From contig NC_035924.1 in the NCBI RefSeq assembly GCF_000348985.1, positions 868,001 to 932,000 of the forward strand: a DNA stretch of 64,000 nt. The letters run 5' to 3'. This document shows positions 1-9,219 of this stretch, piece after piece. This stretch comes from Huiozyma naganishii CBS 8797. Taxonomy: Eukaryota; Ascomycota; Saccharomycetes; Saccharomycetales; Saccharomycetaceae. The notes below the pieces were generated by a model. The model did no database searches and had not been told where the DNA came from. It worked only from the letters and a program-made list of their open reading frames with translations. The position numbers and the translations under genes are program-made. Within the stretch, counting starts at the first letter, position 1. Every line of letters begins with the position of its first letter.

Positions 1-936
1 AAGCTTGATATAATGACTCGTTTCCTCAGTGAGCAACTTGATGTTCTCCTCAGGGTAGTTTTGTTTCAGGGCTCTTAGAAGATTTTGATATGCAGTTTCC
101 AAATTCAACCGTTCCAGAGCTCGCAGATATATCATTTGCATTGAAAGAGACGTACGATCGTTGTTGTTCTTGAAGAGATACTTATCGAAGCACTCTTTAA
201 TCGTGTGATAATCAAATGTCCTTGCTAATAAAGCTAAAGTGTCAAATATTCTGTCTCGTGGACATATTATTAAATACCTTTTGAGCATTTGAGCCGACCA
301 AATATCGCCGTCTTGATCCACCTTCTGCAATTTATCTCCAAATAGAGTAGTATACAATTGAAACTGCAATTTTTCGTACTGAGTTTCAAAATCACTACCT
401 TCAAAAGCCGTTTCTGTTAGTGGTATCAGTTTATTTTGCAAGAAAGATATTAGTATTTCCCATATTTTAAGACGGCTCTGCTTTTTTGTTATTTTACCTA
501 AGGATTGATCTAACGCGCTTCTTATCACTGTCAAATCGAGGGAGTCTACTGCAAATTTCATGTAATTGACGCAAAGTGTATCCAAAGTAAGACGTTTGGT
601 CTTTGATGGGGCCTTGACTTGCTCCAAACATCGCTTGTACAATCCACTGATAAATTTTATCGAGATGCTATCCCTGTGCTCAAATATCCAGCAGATATAG
701 TCATACCAAACATCTATATCTTCGTATAAAACTGCAACAAGCCTCTCATATAGCCAAATTATATGTTGTAAAGGCCTTTTATCCTTATCTTCTATATATT
801 GGGCCTTCCAATGGTCCAGGTACCTTTGCCAGGTCACAAGGTTCGTATCATCCTTCTGTAATTCATATTCAAAAGCAATATCATCCTTATCCTGTAGATA
901 CCTCTCTAAACATTTTGATGGCTGCTTACCTGGCAT
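1..936 (-). CDS. SYF1: Pre-mRNA splicing factor Syf1, N-terminal part (cut by window edge)
   Basis: An open frame of 312 codons runs from an ATG at 936 to the window edge without a stop. It begins MPGKQPSKCLERYLQDKDD and shows helical, tryptophan/tyrosine-rich repeats (for example WQRYLDHWKA, WYDYICWIFEH, IWEILISFLQ) typical of HAT/TPR-like repeats. Syf1 is a Prp19-complex scaffold of the spliceosome in the nucleus; the S. cerevisiae protein is about 859 residues, so roughly the last 60% is missing here. Identity rests on the HAT-type repeats plus position: it is divergent from the YDR415C-type peptidase, exactly as in S. cerevisiae. The start was chosen as the first in-frame ATG. Confidence 0.85.
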   Translation of the reverse strand, partial: MPGKQPSKCLERYLQDKDDIAFEYELQKDDTNLVTWQRYLDHWKAQYIEDKDKRPLQHIIWLYERLVAVLYEDIDVWYDYICWIFEHRDSISIKFISGLYKRCLEQVKAPSKTKRLTLDTLCVNYMKFAVDSLDLTVIRSALDQSLGKITKKQSRLKIWEILISFLQNKLIPLTETAFEGSDFETQYEKLQFQLYTTLFGDKLQKVDQDGDIWSAQMLKRYLIICPRDRIFDTLALLARTFDYHTIKECFDKYLFKNNNDRTSLSMQMIYLRALERLNLETAYQNLLRALKQNYPEENIKLLTEETSHYIKL

Positions 937-1141
937 AAGGGTGTAGCTTTGTGTACGACAGTATGCTGGTTCTTTTGTAGCGGCTCAAACTAATTTACCA
1001 CCATTTCATTTGAATTAGAATTCATTTTTTTCAATCCTCAAAGATTTCCTACCCTTACAGCACACCCCCCGTAGCACGGTAGCGGGCAGTTACTCAACGT
1101 AACGATACATCCATTACCTTTCAGTCCATCATTTTAAACCA

Positions 1142-2302
1142 ATGAAGATTGGATCGCTCCTAATTTCTTTACTTCCCCTTTCGCTCGGGTCTCCCGTGTT
1201 TTCTCTGCCTTTTGGAGAAGTGCCCTTTGGGAGTGAACTGCGGGTGTTACAACTAAGTGCTGATGAGTTCGTGACTGTACCAGAGACAGAAAAGCTGTTT
1301 TTACGTAGAAGAGGTACCAACTTTTTTGACATTACTTCGCATTCGGGGCAAATTGCAGGCGGCAAACTCAAAGATGAAATTCCTGTTCCTGACTACCTGT
1401 ACCCCACTGAGCTTAACGAAATAGAAACGGTTTCAAAAGTTAACAAAATGATTAACACCAATTCCATGCAAGCTAATCTGGCTGAGATTACCAGTTTTTA
1501 TACCCGCTACTATAAATCGCAAAGTGGGTTTGAAGCGTCAGAGTGGGTTTCATCTAAAATCATAGAATCGACAGAAAAGCTTCCAAAAGAAATTGTGTCA
1601 GTGAAACATTTTGACCACAAGGAGTGGGCACAGTACTCTATTATTGTGCAGATTAAGGGATACGAAAACCCAGATAACGTTGTTGTAATTGGTTCTCATT
1701 TGGACTCTATCAACCTGTTGCTGCCCTCAATTTTACCGGCACCAGGTGCGGACGACAATGGTTCCGGTACTACGACCAACTTGGAAGCACTGAGGTTGAT
1801 AGTGGAACACATCTTATCATCGGGTAAGACGTTTAGAAATACCGTCGAATTCCATTTCTATTCCGCAGAAGAAGGTGGCCTACTAGGTTCTCAAGACGTC
1901 TACGGCGAATACCGTGCGCAGAATAAATCAGTGATGGCCATGCTACAACAAGATATGACCGGCTACGTGAGAGACCCATCGAACGAACACATCGGGGTGG
2001 TTACCGATTATACTACTCCAGCGTTAACCTCTTTCATGAAGTTGGCTATTGACAATTACCTAGATATCCCCTACGTCGAAACCACCTGTGGTTATGCATG
2101 CAGCGATCATGGGAGTGCGCTTAAAAACGGTTATCCAGCCTCATTTGTAATCGAAAGCGATTTCAAGAAAACAAGTAAATTCATCCATTCAACACTAGAT
2201 ACCATGGACAGATTATCCTTATCCCATATGGCAGAGCACGTCAAATTGGTGATTGGGACCGTTTTTGAGTTAGGGAATTGGCCATACTTCACCAAAATAT
2301 GA
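1142..2302 (+). CDS. Secreted/vacuolar M28-family aminopeptidase (YDR415C-like)
   Basis: This 386-residue protein has a hydrophobic N-terminal signal peptide (about residues 1-21, ending near GSPVFS). The M28 zinc peptidase metal set is visible: H186 in GSHLDSIN, the aspartate in PGADDNGSG, the glutamates in SAEEGGLLGS, the aspartate in QQDMTGY, and the histidine in CGYACSDHGS. These imply two co-catalytic zincs and release of N-terminal residues from peptides. It most resembles S. cerevisiae YDR415C (about 374 residues), whose physiological role is not well defined. The signal peptide predicts entry into the secretory pathway; the final compartment (vacuole or outside) is inference. It shares a 205-bp divergent promoter with SYF1. 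Confidence 0.93.
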   Translation: MKIGSLLISLLPLSLGSPVFSLPFGEVPFGSELRVLQLSADEFVTVPETEKLFLRRRGTNFFDITSHSGQIAGGKLKDEIPVPDYLYPTELNEIETVSKVNKMINTNSMQANLAEITSFYTRYYKSQSGFEASEWVSSKIIESTEKLPKEIVSVKHFDHKEWAQYSIIVQIKGYENPDNVVVIGSHLDSINLLLPSILPAPGADDNGSGTTTNLEALRLIVEHILSSGKTFRNTVEFHFYSAEEGGLLGSQDVYGEYRAQNKSVMAMLQQDMTGYVRDPSNEHIGVVTDYTTPALTSFMKLAIDNYLDIPYVETTCGYACSDHGSALKNGYPASFVIESDFKKTSKFIHSTLDTMDRLSLSHMAEHVKLVIGTVFELGNWPYFTKI

Positions 2303-2387
2303 GGTCATCGGTGCAAACGAACAAGGCAAGTAACACATATATATATTGAATATTCAAGTGTAGGTTGACTATTGTCGTCATTTCGGT

Positions 2388-2413
2388 TTGTTTTTGTTTT
2401 TGTTTTTGTTTTC
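2388..2413. repeat. (GTTTTT)n short tandem repeat
   Basis: Four to five copies of a six-base T-rich unit lie in the short space between the aminopeptidase stop and ERD1, probably in the ERD1 promoter or leader. It is a simple microsatellite with no further feature attached. Confidence 0.8.
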
Positions 2414-2505
2414 CCGAGGTTTCGCCAAGTTAACAAGTGTCAAATAGAGAAAGGCAGAGAGAAAGTCAGAGATACGGATTCGAGAAGGTTGAGCTGCATG
2501 ATACC

Positions 2506-3573
2506 ATGTTAACGTGGAAGAAGGAACACTATATGGCAACCACAATTGATGTACTAGCTTGTCCTTCCCCCGAAAGGGTCAACATTTTGTTGATTTTTGC
2601 TGTTTGGTTCTGGTATGCCATTCTGAGAACTCTTCGCATATACAAGGTGGACGTCACTACGATCGTCCAAGTCAAACCCTCATACGATATGAAGCAATTG
2701 CCTGCACATACTCAGTTGGAGAGAAACGCAAAACAGTTTGCTATTTCTTTGTCAAAATGGGCCATTCCTTTTCATGTTTTCATTTTATTGGTATTCGCTC
2801 TATGGAATACTGACGATAAATTAGGATGGGCAGGTCATATAATTATACACACGTTACCATTGTTTCTTTTGGTACTGATTATTGCCTCCATCGTAAGGAA
2901 TTGTGAGATAATAAGATACGCTGTGAAAAGATTACCCCTGATTGAGCCGGTACCGAATCAAATGCGGAACGTTTACATTTTATTATCAGATTCCTTAACA
3001 TCGTTCAATAGACCCCTGATTGATTTTACGTTTTTCACGTCACTATTATTCAGTGAACCGCTCACCCATTTTGATTTATTTCTGTCCTCCATACCGTCCC
3101 TTATCAGAATATTCCAATGTCTAAGAGAATACAAGTTGGTTGGAGCCCGGTCTCATTTGGGCAATGCGTTCAAATATTCGTGTAACTTACCCATATTGGT
3201 TTGTACATGGTATTCTAGGGCAAACCCTGATATTGTTTTTGCAAAACAGTTTCAAATGATACAAATATTTTGTCTTCTATTGAACTCTACCTATTCCTTT
3301 TTTTGGGATATCAAAATGGATTGGAGTTTGTCTAGCTTTGTGAGATTACGTCCCAAAAGAATAGTGTTTGAAAGGTACATTTATCATGTGGCGATTGCTG
3401 TCAATTTCGTAATCAGGTACTGGTGGATCTGGATTCTTTTCCAAAAAGGTGCAAAAAACTCTGTGCTCTTCGACGAAGAGTTGCAATATTTGGAGGTATT
3501 TAGAAGAGCTCAGTGGGTGGTATTCAAACTCGAATCAGAATACGTAAACTCTCCACAATGGGATAAAGCGTGA
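2506..3573 (+). CDS. ERD1: Golgi membrane protein Erd1 (EXS domain)
   Basis: A 355-residue polytopic membrane protein. In yeast Erd1 is needed for retention of lumenal ER proteins and for Golgi phosphate recycling and glycosyltransferase retention. Hydrophobic helices begin near ERVNILLIFAVWFWYAIL and continue through the EXS-type C-terminal domain (SLIRIFQCLREY, the arginine-rich LRPKRIVFERYIYH, then RYWWIWILF). The open frame extends upstream to a GTG at 2437, but the first in-frame ATG is 2506 (MLTWKKEHYM), which gives a length close to the roughly 362 residues of S. cerevisiae Erd1. Position between the YDR415C-type gene and RRP17 matches YDR414C. Confidence 0.9.
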   Translation: MLTWKKEHYMATTIDVLACPSPERVNILLIFAVWFWYAILRTLRIYKVDVTTIVQVKPSYDMKQLPAHTQLERNAKQFAISLSKWAIPFHVFILLVFALWNTDDKLGWAGHIIIHTLPLFLLVLIIASIVRNCEIIRYAVKRLPLIEPVPNQMRNVYILLSDSLTSFNRPLIDFTFFTSLLFSEPLTHFDLFLSSIPSLIRIFQCLREYKLVGARSHLGNAFKYSCNLPILVCTWYSRANPDIVFAKQFQMIQIFCLLLNSTYSFFWDIKMDWSLSSFVRLRPKRIVFERYIYHVAIAVNFVIRYWWIWILFQKGAKNSVLFDEELQYLEVFRRAQWVVFKLESEYVNSPQWDKA

Positions 3574-3714
3574 ATATAATATCTTTTTGTTTTACGTGGT
3601 TGTGGGCCCGCTCATCAATACTAAACGTGTTCTCAATGATATGATAGATATGTGTTACTATATATAAATAATGCATAATTGGGGGGGAGGCTGGCTGTAC
3701 ATGCAGCTTGGATG

Positions 3715-4431
3715 CTACCTTCTGTGTTTGTTGTTGTAAGCTTTTCTTTGGTTATCCTTTCTTTCATTTTTCGTCAAATATCTAAACTTCTTCTGCTTCT
3801 TCTTTTTCTTGTTATCTTCATCAGCATCCGCCATACCGAGGAACTTTGCGTATTTCTTGGCCCTTGTAACACTTTCGTTCAATACGTCCTCTGCTTTCTC
3901 CAATTTGACGTTGTTGATCTGTGCCAGGTATTCAAAGTTTTCGTTTGGCTCCAAAGTTTCTATCTCCACTGTGGTTTCGTTATCGTAGACGGCTGTGAGG
4001 TTCCGTTTAAGGATTGGTTTAACGCTATCGGTCTCCGAGCTGGCATCCCCTTGACAGCTTTTACCCTCAGCTTCATCGTCAAACCCGTGCCATGAGCTGT
4101 CGCTAGCGTCCCCATCGCCTTCGTTTACGTTCTCCTCTATATCCTGCTGTATCTGCAAAGATTCTCTGAAACGACGCATATCCTCGTCCATCTGCTTCTT
4201 TTTTTCCTCCTTTGCCTTCTTCCTTGCCTCAATCTTAGCAAGACGGTCCTGCTCTTTGTTAAATTCCTGAGCCTTCTTCTTCCGCTCTAACTTACGTTTA
4301 TGGAAGCCAGTCAAGTAGTCCAACCTCGAATCCTTATTGAAGCTAACTTCATCTGCCCCAAACTTCTTCGCCTGCTTAGTAGCATAGTTTTTCCCCCTTG
4401 TCAGGATCTGTCTGTTACTTTTTGTAGACAT
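3715..4431 (-). CDS. RRP17: Ribosomal RNA processing exonuclease Rrp17
   Basis: A 238-residue, highly basic and charged protein matching the Nop25/Rrp17 family (S. cerevisiae about 235 residues). Rrp17 is a nucleolar 5'-3' exonuclease in 60S pre-rRNA processing and export. The N-terminus MSTKSNRQILTRGKNYATK, the TGFHKRKLERKKKAQEF stretch and a long charged coiled coil (about residues 50-110) are the family hallmarks; the C-terminus ends in a basic KDNQRKAYNNKHRR tail. The open frame continues upstream to 4515 through a translated (AC)n repeat, but that extension would be low complexity and the ATG at 4431 fits the family start. PAC and RRPE motifs upstream fit co-regulation with ribosome-biogenesis genes. 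Confidence 0.92.
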   Translation of the reverse strand: MSTKSNRQILTRGKNYATKQAKKFGADEVSFNKDSRLDYLTGFHKRKLERKKKAQEFNKEQDRLAKIEARKKAKEEKKKQMDEDMRRFRESLQIQQDIEENVNEGDGDASDSSWHGFDDEAEGKSCQGDASSETDSVKPILKRNLTAVYDNETTVEIETLEPNENFEYLAQINNVKLEKAEDVLNESVTRAKKYAKFLGMADADEDNKKKKKQKKFRYLTKNERKDNQRKAYNNKHRR

Positions 4432-4763
4432 TGTTGCGCCAATACCACTTCTGTTATCCCACACACACACACACACACACGCACACACCCGAACTCCCCA
4501 AACTCCGCAACTCAATCAAGCAATCAGTCACCGTTTGAGGCAGAAGCACGATGCTCATCGCGAAATTTTTCACTTCAAATGAAAATTTTCTATTTTTTTT
4601 GGTTTCTTGAAAAGTACACTTTGCCCTGCACGTGACTTCCAATTTGTATCGAATGCACGGAAGCGAACAGGGTGTCGAATTCAATAGCGTAGTGCAACTC
4701 TGTGGGAAGACTCGGTGCGTCCCACCCAGCATTGCGCCGACGAGATCACCGAGAAAACTTGCA
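4432..4763. promoter_or_regulatory. Divergent RRP17/DFM1 promoter with PAC, RRPE and CACGTG
   Basis: A PAC-type element (reverse complement GCGATGAGC) lies at 4553-4561 and an RRPE-type TGAAAATTTTC at 4580-4590, with a second A/T-rich RRPE-like copy at 4561-4572. The pair is the classic ribosome-biogenesis promoter signature and sits about 120-160 bp upstream of the RRP17 ATG. A CACGTG box is at 4629-4634, nearer DFM1. The stretch next to the RRP17 ATG contains an (AC)n microsatellite. Motif matches are direct; factor binding is inferred. Confidence 0.7.
4461..4489. repeat. (AC)n microsatellite in RRP17 leader
   Basis: Ten perfect AC units followed by an interrupted GCACACAC tail, 30-60 bp upstream of the RRP17 ATG, so probably in its promoter or 5' leader. 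It extends the RRP17 frame as alternating Cys/Val codons, which is why the longer open frame is not believed. Confidence 0.9.
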
Positions 4764-5732
4764 ATGAGGAACATCCACACTTTGAAGAACGCAGATGGTT
4801 CTAGTAAAAAGAAGCAGGGGTCTGTGGATTCTTCAGAGGACGATATATCCCTGTCCGGTATATGGAAGAGCTTCCCGCCTATCACACGGACTATGGTACT
4901 GGGGATGTGTTTGGTGTCTGCGTCCTATATTTTGCAATTGGTGCCCTTTTCATTCTATATCTTCCAAGGAAACGAAGTGATTCATCACTTTCAACTTTGG
5001 AGATTGGTCACTTCATTTCTGATTTTACCAGCAAATTCCATGAATGCCCTTTTCCAACTGTACACTATTACCACTCGATCAGTGGAACTGGAGAGAGAGA
5101 GATTTCTAGTTTCGATGCATTACAATCCATCTATAGATTATCTGTTCTACCTGATTTTCTGTACGACCTTTGTGATTTTGTTTACAGTTATGCGTGTTGG
5201 AACAGCGGAACCACTTGTGTTGACAGATGCATTGAGTACCCTGTTAACAATGACTTGGTCCATTGACAATGCAAACTCAAAGGTTATGTTTTATGGGGTT
5301 CTGCCAATTTACGGCAAATACTATCCGGTGGTGCAATCGCTGACCACGTTTGTTTTCGGAGGCAATCTCGAAATGTTAGGGATATCCTTGGCAACTGCGT
5401 ATTTGTTCGCATGCTTGGACACTCGGACGCTGGGTCCTGTTTGGGGGAAAATTACAGGGAAGGGACCATGGTATGGTATTGTCCCTGTCGGGAAGTTCCA
5501 TGCTCCCAGATGGTTTGTAGCAGGTTATGAATTCTTTTTTGGTGGCACATATGCGGTGAAAATAGCTAAAGTAAAACGTGAAGAAAAGAAAGCACACACT
5601 GGACAACGGTTAGGGTCGTTGAGCAGCGCTACAACGACCTCGGATTTACCAGAAGCTAAATCTAAAGGGTTTTTAGCCGCGGAAGCAAGGGCAAAATCAA
5701 GGTTTGCCAGACCATCTTCCAATAGCAATTGA
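4764..5732 (+). CDS. DFM1: Derlin-family ER membrane protein Dfm1
   Basis: A 322-residue derlin (rhomboid pseudoprotease). In yeast Dfm1 retrotranslocates membrane ERAD substrates and recruits Cdc48 at the ER. Visible features: a cytosolic N-terminus, the derlin entry PPITRTMVLGMCL, a WR motif in LWRLVTSF, about six membrane segments (roughly residues 40-230), and WSIDNANSKVMFYGVLPIYGKYYP, which is very close to S. cerevisiae Dfm1. A single SHP-type Cdc48-binding box (TGQRLG) is in the cytosolic tail; S. cerevisiae has two. The ATG at 4764 (MRNIHTLKN) aligns with the family start; an in-frame ATG at 4653 would add 37 residues and cannot be excluded. Confidence 0.9.
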   Translation: MRNIHTLKNADGSSKKKQGSVDSSEDDISLSGIWKSFPPITRTMVLGMCLVSASYILQLVPFSFYIFQGNEVIHHFQLWRLVTSFLILPANSMNALFQLYTITTRSVELERERFLVSMHYNPSIDYLFYLIFCTTFVILFTVMRVGTAEPLVLTDALSTLLTMTWSIDNANSKVMFYGVLPIYGKYYPVVQSLTTFVFGGNLEMLGISLATAYLFACLDTRTLGPVWGKITGKGPWYGIVPVGKFHAPRWFVAGYEFFFGGTYAVKIAKVKREEKKAHTGQRLGSLSSATTTSDLPEAKSKGFLAAEARAKSRFARPSSNSN

Positions 5733-6015
5733 CCGTTGGTCTTCTGTTCTAAAGAAAAGGGGGAAGGTTTATTGTTACTTCTATAGTCCCTCTGTATACT
5801 GCCTGGGGTATAGCTTGTCAGTTTGACTTTTCGAGCAAAGGAGCGGCTAACGCCTGCTGTCACATCTTGAAACACCGAACTTACCTTCAAAGAAAAAATG
5901 AAAATGAAAATCATATATATATATATATTGTATTGTAAACTCTTAACTGAGGTTTAAGATGAGGTCCTGACGTCAGCTGGCACGTAGTGAACTGACCAAT
6001 TACTAAAATTGATAG

Positions 6016-6735
6016 ATGGAGGAAGATAGAAAGGAAGTCAATTCCGAGCTTCCAGATATCACCCTGAATCCACCGCATGAAATTGCCAAAATCTCGTTTG
6101 GACTTGGAATTTTACTAGGTTGCTCTCTAGGATTTCTGTTCACTTTACAGTTTAAAAGCTTCAACATCTACATTATCTCGTTAGCAACATTTCATTTCCT
6201 CGAATATTATGTCACCGCAAAATATAACCCAAAGAAGGTGCACGCAGACTCATTCCTTTTGAAAAACGGCATCGAGTACATAGGAGCACACACCTTTGCC
6301 TCTTTGGAGTGTCTGATGGAGTATTGGATCTGCCCGAACTTGAAAACAGGACATTCCCCTTTGAGAAAAATAATATTCGTTGTAGGATTACTGATGGTGG
6401 TGCTCGGTCAACTCGTTAGGTCAATTTCCATGCGTCAAGCCGGGAGATCTTTTTCCCACGTCGTGAAAGTGGAAAAAGAAAATGATCACAAACTGGTGCA
6501 AGATGGTCTGTACTCTGTGTTTAGACACCCAAGTTATTTTGGGTTTTTCTGGTGGGCGTTGGGGACCCAACTGATTTTGTTCAACCCTATATCGCTCATA
6601 TTGTTTTGTTTCGTTCTCTGGAGATTTTTTAATAAGAGAATCAAGTTCGAGGAAAGGCATCTAATTGAGTTTTTCGGTAGCAGCTATATACAGTACAAGA
6701 AGAATGTCAAGGTGTGGATACCATTTATAATGTGA
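6016..6735 (+). CDS. STE14: Protein-S-isoprenylcysteine carboxyl methyltransferase Ste14
   Basis: A 239-residue multipass ER enzyme, the same length as S. cerevisiae Ste14. It methylates the C-terminal prenylcysteine of CaaX proteins (a-factor, Ras, Rho) using S-adenosylmethionine. The ICMT signature is intact: SHVVKVEKENDHKLV, then DGLYSVFRHPSYFGFFWW (RHPSYxG, cofactor and substrate pocket), and the C-terminal KFEERHLIEFFGSSYIQY glutamates. About six hydrophobic helices are spread from residue 25 to 205. It lies downstream of DFM1 in the same orientation with SIZ1 convergent, as in S. cerevisiae. Confidence 0.96.
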   Translation: MEEDRKEVNSELPDITLNPPHEIAKISFGLGILLGCSLGFLFTLQFKSFNIYIISLATFHFLEYYVTAKYNPKKVHADSFLLKNGIEYIGAHTFASLECLMEYWICPNLKTGHSPLRKIIFVVGLLMVVLGQLVRSISMRQAGRSFSHVVKVEKENDHKLVQDGLYSVFRHPSYFGFFWWALGTQLILFNPISLILFCFVLWRFFNKRIKFEERHLIEFFGSSYIQYKKNVKVWIPFIM

Positions 6736-6783
6736 AAAAGAGAAAAGAGTCTGTAAATATCTAAGTCTATATATATGTATTAT

Positions 6784-9219
6784 TTACGTGCAGGTATGGA
6801 TTTCGATGTGATCCTTATTTTTTGGTGAAAGATGAAAGCGGTAGTATGGATGATGCAGGCGATGCAGATGATGCAGAATTATCGGAAAATTGCCGTTTAA
6901 CCGGCAACTCATTCGTATACGGTTTTTTTTGAACACAAAAGGTGGCACGATCGGCTTCTTTGATGTTGTCAGTGGATGCGGTAAGCTAATATGACCGGTA
7001 CCACCAAGGGATAGAACCATAGCCTCATCTAACTTATCATTTTGCAATTTGTTCTTCTTATTTAGTGCTTGTAAGTTCGGTAATGGTGGCAAGGTTGGTA
7101 CCTGTGGAATAACTGAAAATACGTCGTTTTGCGTTGCACGAATGTCCGCATTCGACGTTTGAGCAAATGGTTCGTTGGAAGGGAGACGGCTCTTCCGCGC
7201 GTTCCCTTGTTCGGGTGCCGAGTTAGATGGAATATTTCGCTCCGACCTGCTCGTTAAGAATGGATTTTTCGTTTTCATAGTTGACGAACCTTCGATGGGA
7301 GCCGTTGAAACATCTTTGTTAATAAAGGGATTGAATATTACAGTACTTTGAGACGTTTCTGAGGTATTTAAAACCCTTGATAAGTCCGGAGTTCTGTTCC
7401 TCGAGTCAACAGAGTTTCCATGGAATGTGCCATCCACGTTGCTTGGTCTAGAACCAAAAGAAGATGATGACGTCCTGGGAGTATTGTTTTGCGTCGGTGT
7501 ACTGAGCTCGCTAGCATCGCCACCGTTATTCAATGGTGTCCCATTGAGCAGCCCAGCCGACCTTCTCCCTCTTTGCGATGCTGAATGTGAGAAGCTACTT
7601 TCGTTTTTATCAGTCGAAATAGGTGTGTCTGTTTTCCGCTTGTTATGTTTGGGATCTAATGTAACAGTTGCTTCCCCATCACAGAACATTCCCATGGATG
7701 GTGTACCCGGGGGTATTGCCGCCTCTTTTCCTTGGGTATTTACCGGATCGTTATCGTAATCGCTTTCATCACTATCTAACGATATCACCACCGCGTCACT
7801 TTTGTCCCTCTTCACTTCTTCTGTCTCCTTTGACAAAAAAGGAGATTTTGGAGACACAGATCTATCATCAGAATCGCGTTTGTGATGATTTGTCGTACCA
7901 TCATGTTGGGAATCACTTTCCTTGACAACCTCCCAGGAGCCGTCGCGGAACAATCTTACTTGTTCCGTTTCTTCTGGGCATTGTTTGAGTATCTCATCGA
8001 CGTATTCGCATATCGCAAGATTGTTAATAGACAAGGGGATTTGACAGACAGGACATTGCCAAGTCGGCAGTTGTATTTGCGAATGCAGAAACCAGAGTGC
8101 ATCAAAACACTGCATGTGCTTACATTTTGCTGACTTTGCCGGGTACTTCAGTCTCGTATACGATATTGGGCACTGCAAACTCATTACGCTGGAAGTTGCC
8201 ACTAGCTCATCGTTGTCGCTATCAAAGTGTGTTTTCTTCAGGTAATACAGGGTAGCGTTTTTGATAATTTTGGGTTGCTTTAGAACGGTTGTTAGAAGCT
8301 GCTCAGGGGTGAAAGTTTCCACGATATAAATATACACTAGAAATTCATTCAAAGTGCATGCGTATACCATTTGGAAAAAGTTGGCCGTATTCGGTGCATT
8401 GATATAAGGTGTTAAATCTGCAGGCTTCGCGGTCCCTTTCTTGCTTTTAAGACCTTTGACGTTATCCTTGATCGTAGCTCCATTAAACTGTATCTCGTTA
8501 GGGTTTGGGAACTGGATGGGTTCTTCTCTTCTTTTATCATAATTCAGAAGTGAGTTGTACATTCCACAAAATAAGTACAGCTTGTACTTGGAGTCGCTGG
8601 CCACCAACATTTCATAATCATCATGCGATAAACGAAAACTGATCTTGCATGTTCCCCTCCCTGAATTAACAAGCACTTTCTGTGCAGATTCCGGTATAAC
8701 TTTCTTCAATTTAAAGAAAGGTGATTCCTTAAAATGTAGACCATTGTTAAGAAGAGGGTTCTTGATTTCCGTAGGCGTTGTCATTTTTTTACTACCTCTA
8801 CTATTATTATCATCAAAATCATCTTGTTGCGATCTGCTTATGGAAATTTTATCATTAGATGTTTGAGGGACAATAATGTGCGGTAAGCTCCGTGGGTCAT
8901 TTCCGAGTCGGAATATGTGATACAGGGGGTAAAATAGTGGCATAGCTTCACTCTTGTTCAAACGATCGAGCAAGTAATTTGTTGCTTTAAGCACTGCTGT
9001 AGCACCCTCCTCTTTACCCTCCACCACCATCATCTTGATATAGTTTGTGACATTCTCTTGCAAAACCGCTTTTTTACCGGAAATCTTCAGCTCCATCGAC
9101 TTACACAGCAGCTTCAACTCAGCAACCTTCAAAAACTGAATACGTGTGATGCATCTTTCCAGATAAGAGGTCAGTTCAAGGTTCTTGCCCAGTGTATTAT
9201 GGACTCCCCGATTAAGCAT
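6784..9219 (-). CDS. SIZ1: SUMO E3 ligase Siz1 (PIAS/SP-RING), C-terminus frameshifted
   Basis: Siz1 transfers SUMO from Ubc9 to substrates such as PCNA and septins in the nucleus and bud neck. From the ATG at 9219 (the frame is open a little further to a GTG) the 811-residue product has an N-terminal SAP domain (about 20-65), a PINIT domain (about 160-310, HFKESPFFKLKKVIPE onward), an SP-RING (about 345-400, QCPISYTRLKYPAKSAKCKH with the CxxC and CxH zinc ligands), a SUMO-interacting acidic stretch (VVISLDSDESD) and a long disordered tail. At an A8 run (complement 6923-6930) the frame slips. The 48 residues after codon 764 are histidine-rich and unlike the family. Adding one base gives a tail starting KPYTNELPVKRQFSDNS, which matches the conserved Siz1 end and stops at 6815-6817. 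Either a sequencing error or a real frameshift. Confidence 0.93.
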   Translation of the reverse strand: MLNRGVHNTLGKNLELTSYLERCITRIQFLKVAELKLLCKSMELKISGKKAVLQENVTNYIKMMVVEGKEEGATAVLKATNYLLDRLNKSEAMPLFYPLYHIFRLGNDPRSLPHIIVPQTSNDKISISRSQQDDFDDNNSRGSKKMTTPTEIKNPLLNNGLHFKESPFFKLKKVIPESAQKVLVNSGRGTCKISFRLSHDDYEMLVASDSKYKLYLFCGMYNSLLNYDKRREEPIQFPNPNEIQFNGATIKDNVKGLKSKKGTAKPADLTPYINAPNTANFFQMVYACTLNEFLVYIYIVETFTPEQLLTTVLKQPKIIKNATLYYLKKTHFDSDNDELVATSSVMSLQCPISYTRLKYPAKSAKCKHMQCFDALWFLHSQIQLPTWQCPVCQIPLSINNLAICEYVDEILKQCPEETEQVRLFRDGSWEVVKESDSQHDGTTNHHKRDSDDRSVSPKSPFLSKETEEVKRDKSDAVVISLDSDESDYDNDPVNTQGKEAAIPPGTPSMGMFCDGEATVTLDPKHNKRKTDTPISTDKNESSFSHSASQRGRRSAGLLNGTPLNNGGDASELSTPTQNNTPRTSSSSFGSRPSNVDGTFHGNSVDSRNRTPDLSRVLNTSETSQSTVIFNPFINKDVSTAPIEGSSTMKTKNPFLTSRSERNIPSNSAPEQGNARKSRLPSNEPFAQTSNADIRATQNDVFSVIPQVPTLPPLPNLQALNKKNKLQNDKLDEAMVLSLGGTGHISLPHPLTTSKKPIVPPFVFKKNRIRMSCRLNGNFPIILHHLHRLHHPYYRFHLSPKNKDHIEIHTCT

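Noticed and set aside
4432..4515. Longer N-terminus for RRP17 through the (AC)n repeat
   Set aside because: The extension is repeat-encoded Cys/Val and the family start matches the ATG at 4431.
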